The notes below the pieces were generated by a model. That model was given only the letters and a program-made list of their open reading frames with translations, did not search any database and was not told the DNA's origin. The translations under genes were made by a program, and so were the position numbers. Shown here one piece after another: positions 6,992 through 9,724 of a stretch of DNA of 9,724 nucleotides (position 1 is the first letter of the stretch; every line of letters begins with the position of its first letter). Source of the stretch: Comamonadaceae bacterium (GTDB taxonomy: Bacteria; Pseudomonadota; Gammaproteobacteria; Burkholderiales; Burkholderiaceae_C); assembly GCA_024642025.1 (NCBI GenBank), contig JAHEBY010000002.1:15093-24816 (forward strand), read 5' to 3'.

Positions 6992-7285
6992 TTGTCCGCT
7001 AATTTGACTGTGTGGCGCTTAAATCCGAAGTGTTCCCTGCATTTCCGAAATTGGGGCGACGAATGGGTTGTGTTCGATGCGGGTTCCGGGCACACCCATG
7101 AAATGGATACAATCTCGGCAGTGGCGCTCATGCTCTGCGAAAGTGGCTGGGTGCATTTGAACGAAATTGCACTGGGTGTCGAGAGGGAATTGGATCTTCC
7201 GGCTGCGGTGGTTACTCCAGGGCGACTTTTGTCGTTTCTCAATCAATTCGAGAGTCTGGGCCTACTTGAAATGCTGGAAGAATGA
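6992..7285 (+). CDS. PqqD-family peptide chaperone of an HPr-rel-A system
   Basis: A small PqqD-like protein of up to 97 residues. PqqD-type domains bind the leader of a ribosomally made peptide and present it to modifying enzymes. The sequence has W-R-L-N-P near the start, then W-G-D-E-W-V-V-F-D-A-G-S-G-H-T-H-E-M-D (about 22-40), a strand-turn-strand typical of the family, followed by the helical part ending in F-E-S-L-G-L-L-E-M-L. No ATG starts the frame. An in-frame TAG at 6989-6991 limits the choice to TTG 6992, TTG 7004 or GTG 7010; the GTG would give the short M-W-R-L-N-P start common in this subfamily. A GGGCAGG-like stretch near 6976-6982 could serve TTG 6992. The stop overlaps the kinase start as ATGA (7282-7285), implying coupled translation. 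The call as the HPr-rel-A subtype rests on both sequence and the next two genes. Confidence 0.82.
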   Translation: MSANLTVWRLNPKCSLHFRNWGDEWVVFDAGSGHTHEMDTISAVALMLCESGWVHLNEIALGVERELDLPAAVVTPGRLLSFLNQFESLGLLEMLEE

Positions 7286-8199
7286 TTCTTTCAGACCTTA
7301 CCTCTATCGAATTTAGAAATCGGTTACGAGGTTCAGGGTTGGTTATCTGCTCGGGCCCATTCAAGTTTCGCATTACTTCTTCAATTGAATCAGTCGCGCG
7401 CGGTCTTCGGCTGCTCTATGCTGACTATCCGACTGGCGACCTCGGTGATTTCGTTGACTTTAACATTGCGATAGATCGACCTGTCGGCATCCGCCGTTGG
7501 TGGCGTCCTCAGGTAAGTTTTTCCTTTAACGGAATTCATCCATTCTTACCCTTGCCGGTCGGGCATGCCTATCCACTAGTTGAGTGGGCAATGAATTGGT
7601 GTATTTCCACGCAGGTCAATCATTATTTGATGCTGCACGCTGCCGTTGTCGAACGTGATGGCTGCGCGATGATCATGCCTGCGCCGCCGGGTTCTGGTAA
7701 GAGTACGCTGTGTGCTGCTTTGATAAGCAGGGGTTGGCGGTTGCTCTCAGATGAATTGGCGCTGATTTCATTGACCGATCACTTGATAACGCCCTTGGGG
7801 CGTCCAATCAGCCTGAAAAATCAGTCCATCGACATCATCAAACGTTTTGAATCCGACGCCGTGTTCAACGAAGTGACGCATGACACATCTAAAGGAAGCG
7901 TGTCTCACATGAGAGTGCCCAAGCTGCAAATAAAGCGGATTCAGGATAGCGCCAAACCCTGTTGGGTCGTTTTTCCCCAATACGTTCCAAATGCCCTTGC
8001 AAAATTGACCGATCGCTCAAAGGCAAACAGCACGTTGGAATTAGCGAGAAATTCGTTCAATTACATGGTGCTGGGGCTCTCTGGATTCGAAACTCTGACT
8101 GACGTTATTTCCCAATGCGAATGTTATGACTTCAGGTTCAGCAACCTCGAGGATGCCATAGCAGTTTTTGACAATCTGGTAACAGGGCAACGGGCATGA
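7282..8199 (+). CDS. HprK-related kinase A (HPr-rel-A system)
   Basis: A 305-residue P-loop kinase related to the catalytic domain of HPr kinase/phosphorylase. The Walker A motif A-P-P-G-S-G-K-S-T is at 134-142, preceded by L-H-A-A-V-V (118-123) and followed by G-W-R-L-L-S-D-E-L-A-L-I (151-162), which holds the acidic residues expected for magnesium and catalysis. G-R-P-I-S-L-K-N (173-180) and the S-H-M-R-V-P stretch (208-213) fit the A-type family. Related kinases in lasso-peptide clusters phosphorylate the peptide; the substrate here is not known. No HPr or other PTS gene is visible, so the classic sugar-regulation role is unlikely. It is locked between its neighbours by ATGA overlaps at both ends, so all three proteins are probably made in fixed proportion. 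No signal peptide is seen, so it is probably cytoplasmic. Confidence 0.9.
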   Translation: MILSDLTSIEFRNRLRGSGLVICSGPFKFRITSSIESVARGLRLLYADYPTGDLGDFVDFNIAIDRPVGIRRWWRPQVSFSFNGIHPFLPLPVGHAYPLVEWAMNWCISTQVNHYLMLHAAVVERDGCAMIMPAPPGSGKSTLCAALISRGWRLLSDELALISLTDHLITPLGRPISLKNQSIDIIKRFESDAVFNEVTHDTSKGSVSHMRVPKLQIKRIQDSAKPCWVVFPQYVPNALAKLTDRSKANSTLELARNSFNYMVLGLSGFETLTDVISQCECYDFRFSNLEDAIAVFDNLVTGQRA

Positions 8200-9275
8200 C
8201 TGGCGACTACTTGCCGGTGATTTGGGCGAATCCGGTTCGATATCCGCAGTTCGCTTTGCCTGAATGGGAGACGGTTTTAGGGCAAGCCCTGCTCGCAAGG
8301 CTTTTAGGGCGGCTGGCACTTCACTTTCAAGATAATGGTTGGATGGAGAGCGTTCCGCTCCAGCCACGACAGTATCTGCAAGGTGCGCTTCGCCTGATTG
8401 ATCGCCAGCATCACGAAGTGCAATGGGAGGTCGACTGTATACGACGTGCCCTCAAAGATCTGAATGTACCTGTCATTTTGCTAAAAGGTGCAGGCTATCT
8501 CATTGCCGATTTGCCACCGGGGCGTGGCCGACTATTCTCAGATATCGACATAATGGTCAAACAAGAGCATCTGAAAGACGTTGAGGCAGCCTTGTTTCGC
8601 TATGGTTGGATTAGTGAAGAAACCGATGCCTACAATGACCGCTACTATCGGGAATGGATGCACGAAATTCCACCCATGAAGCACGTTGAACGCCAGACGG
8701 TGATCGACGTGCACCATACCATTACACCTCCAACTTCCCGTTTCAAGGTGCCCGGCGATAAGCTGTTTGAACGAATGGTTTCTGTTGACGCACAGGCAAG
8801 TCTGTTTGTCCTCGCTCCGGTTGACATGGTTTTACATAGCGCGGTGCACCTTTTTCAGGAAGGTGAATTCAGTCATGGATTGCGCGACCTACTGGACATT
8901 AGAGATTTACTGGATCGCTTTAGTGCCGATGTGACGTTTTGGCCTGAATTGTTTTTAAGGGCAAGGGGGTTGGGATTGGGCCAACCACTCTTCCATGCTT
9001 TAAATCATCTTAATCGGTTGTTTGGATTTGTAGTCCCGGCAGACCACCACAACGACGTGCGAGACATTCGGCCGAATTGGGCTGCACGGCATGTGCTGTC
9101 GGCGTTGCTCATGCTGGCCATGAAACCTCATGGTACCCGCGGCGATGGATTGCCCAGTGATTTCGCTCGCTGGCTCCTGTTCATTAGATCGCACTACCTG
9201 CGGATGCCTTGGCATCTGGTCATTCCCCACCTGATTCGTAAAGCCTACATGCGTCATTTCGAAAAAAAACAATGA
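8196..9275 (+). CDS. Nucleotidyltransferase family protein (NTP_transf_5 type), HPr-rel-A-linked
   Basis: A 359-residue nucleotidyltransferase-like protein. The motif V-I-L-L-K-G-A-G-Y-L (93-102) followed by G-R-G-R-L-F-S-D-I-D-I-M-V (109-121) is the core, with Asp116 and Asp118 as the metal-binding D-x-D pair; a third acidic residue is probably Asp171 in V-I-D-V-H-H-T-I. The helical C-terminal half, with P-V-D-M-V-L-H-S-A-V-H-L-F (208-220) and L-R-D-L-L-D-I-R-D-L (229-238), is typical of the family. Similar proteins occur beside HprK-like kinases in lasso-peptide clusters and take part in polyphosphorylation of the peptide; a nucleotidyl or phosphate transfer onto a product of the kinase is inferred. 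The ATG overlaps the kinase stop (ATGA 8196-8199), with AGGG at 8184-8187 as ribosome site. It is the last gene of the unit, ending within a hairpin. Confidence 0.88.
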   Translation: MTGDYLPVIWANPVRYPQFALPEWETVLGQALLARLLGRLALHFQDNGWMESVPLQPRQYLQGALRLIDRQHHEVQWEVDCIRRALKDLNVPVILLKGAGYLIADLPPGRGRLFSDIDIMVKQEHLKDVEAALFRYGWISEETDAYNDRYYREWMHEIPPMKHVERQTVIDVHHTITPPTSRFKVPGDKLFERMVSVDAQASLFVLAPVDMVLHSAVHLFQEGEFSHGLRDLLDIRDLLDRFSADVTFWPELFLRARGLGLGQPLFHALNHLNRLFGFVVPADHHNDVRDIRPNWAARHVLSALLMLAMKPHGTRGDGLPSDFARWLLFIRSHYLRMPWHLVIPHLIRKAYMRHFEKKQ

Positions 9276-9282
9276 AATGACG
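9252..9282 (+). other. Stem-loop spanning the nucleotidyltransferase stop codon
   Basis: CGTCATTTC (9252-9260) pairs perfectly with GAAATGACG (9274-9282), nine base pairs, with one further G-U pair possible (9251 with 9283). The 13-base loop is A-rich and includes the first bases of the TGA stop at 9273-9275. There is no T-run after the stem, so it is not a standard intrinsic terminator on this strand. It may mark or protect the 3' end of the cassette transcript. Confidence 0.4.
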
Positions 9283-9511
9283 TCAAATAGGTGCCAAAAA
9301 AGAATCAGGGTCAATTTTGGTCTGCATCGTGAAGTTGTAAGTCCGTGCCCTGAACTCGGAGACCAGTTTTGCCCGGACGGAAGAGCTTCATGCTTGAAAA
9401 CTTACATGCAGTAACATTTGATACCGCTGAGGTTATAAGAAGTGCGGCTATTTTTGCGATTAATGTTTATGCTCGTCCCATAGCCGTTATACGAGATGTT
9501 GCATACTTGTG
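9276..9511 (+). other. Region between the cassette and the terminal lipoprotein gene
   Basis: This stretch of 236 bases holds no recognised gene. It contains the right arm of the stem-loop above, a weak inverted repeat CCAAAA (9294-9299) and TTTTGG (9315-9320), and a possible 40-codon small gene (9390-9512). I looked for a sigma-70 promoter before the lipoprotein gene and found only badly spaced pieces: TTGATA at 9418-9423 and TATAAG at 9434-9439 are only ten bases apart. Confidence 0.5.
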
Positions 9512-9512
9512 A
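9390..9512 (+). CDS. Possible 40-residue small protein, coupled to the lipoprotein gene
   Basis: A short open frame begins with ATG at 9390 and ends at TGA 9510-9512, which shares its last base with the ATG of the lipoprotein gene (TGATG). A GGAAGAG stands at 9379-9385, a few bases before the ATG. The product begins M-L-E-N-L-H-A-V and carries a central mildly hydrophobic stretch, S-A-A-I-F-A-I-N-V-Y-A, with no motif I know. It could be a real upstream gene or leader coupled to the lipoprotein, or a chance frame in an otherwise empty gap. The ribosome site and the overlap favour the former only slightly. Confidence 0.3.
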   Translation: MLENLHAVTFDTAEVIRSAAIFAINVYARPIAVIRDVAYL

Positions 9513-9724
9513 TGAAATTTGAACAGCATAAACACCGAATCAAATTTAATGAACGGCGTTCGCCTGCCCCAAGGTTTCTACCCTTGCTGAATTTGGCAAT
9601 AATAGCGTCGCTGGCGGCGTGTGGTGGTGGAGCCACGGGAGAGTCGGTGTCGGCTGCGAACACCCTGAGCGCGCCGCTGTCAGCCGGAGGTCCAGCTCCC
9701 GCTCCCGCTCCCGCTCCCGCTCCC
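9512..9724 (+). CDS. Lipoprotein with Ala-Pro linker, 3' partial
   Basis: The first 71 codons of a gene that runs off the window. The N-terminus is long and basic (M-K-F-E-Q-H-K-H-R through R21), then a hydrophobic stretch F-L-P-L-L-N-L-A-I-I-A-S (22-33) leads to the lipobox L-A-A-C with the lipidated Cys at residue 37, followed by G-G-G. This indicates signal peptidase II processing. A Ser/Ala/Thr-rich spacer (41-60) passes into an Ala-Pro repeat from residue 61 to the edge, a flexible linker that usually separates the lipid anchor from a folded extracytoplasmic domain. That domain is outside the window, so no function can be given. The start is set by the overlap TGATG; the basic region before the hydrophobic part is longer than average, so a later start is possible, though no later Met precedes the lipobox. 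Confidence 0.7.
   Translation, partial: MKFEQHKHRIKFNERRSPAPRFLPLLNLAIIASLAACGGGATGESVSAANTLSAPLSAGGPAPAPAPAPAP
9695..9724 (+). repeat. Hexanucleotide tandem repeat GCTCCC, at least five copies
   Basis: Five perfect copies of GCTCCC encode Ala-Pro repeats in the lipoprotein and continue to the window edge, so the true copy number is unknown. Slippage would change the linker length without shifting the frame. Confidence 0.85.

Noticed and set aside
6346..8210. The first codons of the 200-residue protein (M-T-G-D) and of the nucleotidyltransferase (M-T-G-D) match almost exactly in DNA (11 of 12 bases).
   Set aside because: The similarity ends after four codons and the ribosome sites differ; most likely coincidence.
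2247..9316. The 12-base word TCAGGGTCAATT occurs at about 2247 and again near 9305.
   Set aside because: A shared word of this length is expected by chance in a window of this size, and the flanks do not match.
9418..9439. TTGATA and TATAAG considered as a sigma-70 promoter for the lipoprotein gene.
   Set aside because: The spacer is ten bases, far from the 16-18 needed.
1..9724. CRISPR arrays, tRNA or rRNA genes, transposases and insertion-sequence ends.
   Set aside because: I saw no spaced repeats, no tRNA-like cloverleaf, no transposase motifs and no paired terminal repeats with target duplications in any part of the window.

Overview
The window reads as chromosomal DNA of a Gram-negative bacterium, most likely a betaproteobacterium of the Burkholderiales type. 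This rests on the gene families (XrtA/PEP-CTERM-associated exopolysaccharide genes and an HPr-rel-A cassette), a predicted outer-membrane beta-barrel ending in Phe, and a lipoprotein signal. All genes I can support lie on the + strand.

Left part (1-6092): an exopolysaccharide block of the exosortase A (XrtA) type, tightly packed and probably one operon. The order is the 3' part of an outer-membrane beta-barrel protein, a GspA/ExeA-like ATPase, a broken UDP-GlcNAc 2-epimerase gene (wecB type), a DUF3473-type polysaccharide deacetylase, a FemAB-like acyltransferase and a GT4-type glycosyltransferase. Together these suit synthesis, modification and export of a surface polysaccharide. The wecB relic has lost its start region link, its frame and its central part, although 192 codons of it remain open and could be mistaken for a hypothetical gene. 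The exosortase gene that commonly follows the glycosyltransferase in this kind of locus is not here.

Middle (6093-6345): a 253-base gap holding a good candidate for a CRP-type operator. It is centred at -41.5 from the start expected from an extended -10 box with no -35, which is the layout of a class II activator-dependent promoter.

Right part (6346-9275): a four-gene unit. It comprises an unrecognised 200-residue protein with an arginine-rich, Tat-like N-terminus and four later cysteines, then a PqqD-like peptide chaperone, an HprK-related kinase A and an NTP_transf_5 nucleotidyltransferase. The last three are joined by ATGA stop/start overlaps. PqqD-like, HprK-like and NTP_transf_5 proteins are known from lasso-peptide clusters, where the last two (poly)phosphorylate a peptide. 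Here no protease or cyclase is present, so the unit looks like a stand-alone peptide or protein modification system whose substrate may be the 200-residue protein. This is the most interesting part of the window.

Right end (9276-9724): a hairpin around the stop codon of the nucleotidyltransferase, a possible 40-codon small gene, and the first 71 codons of a lipoprotein that runs into an Ala-Pro repeat and off the window.
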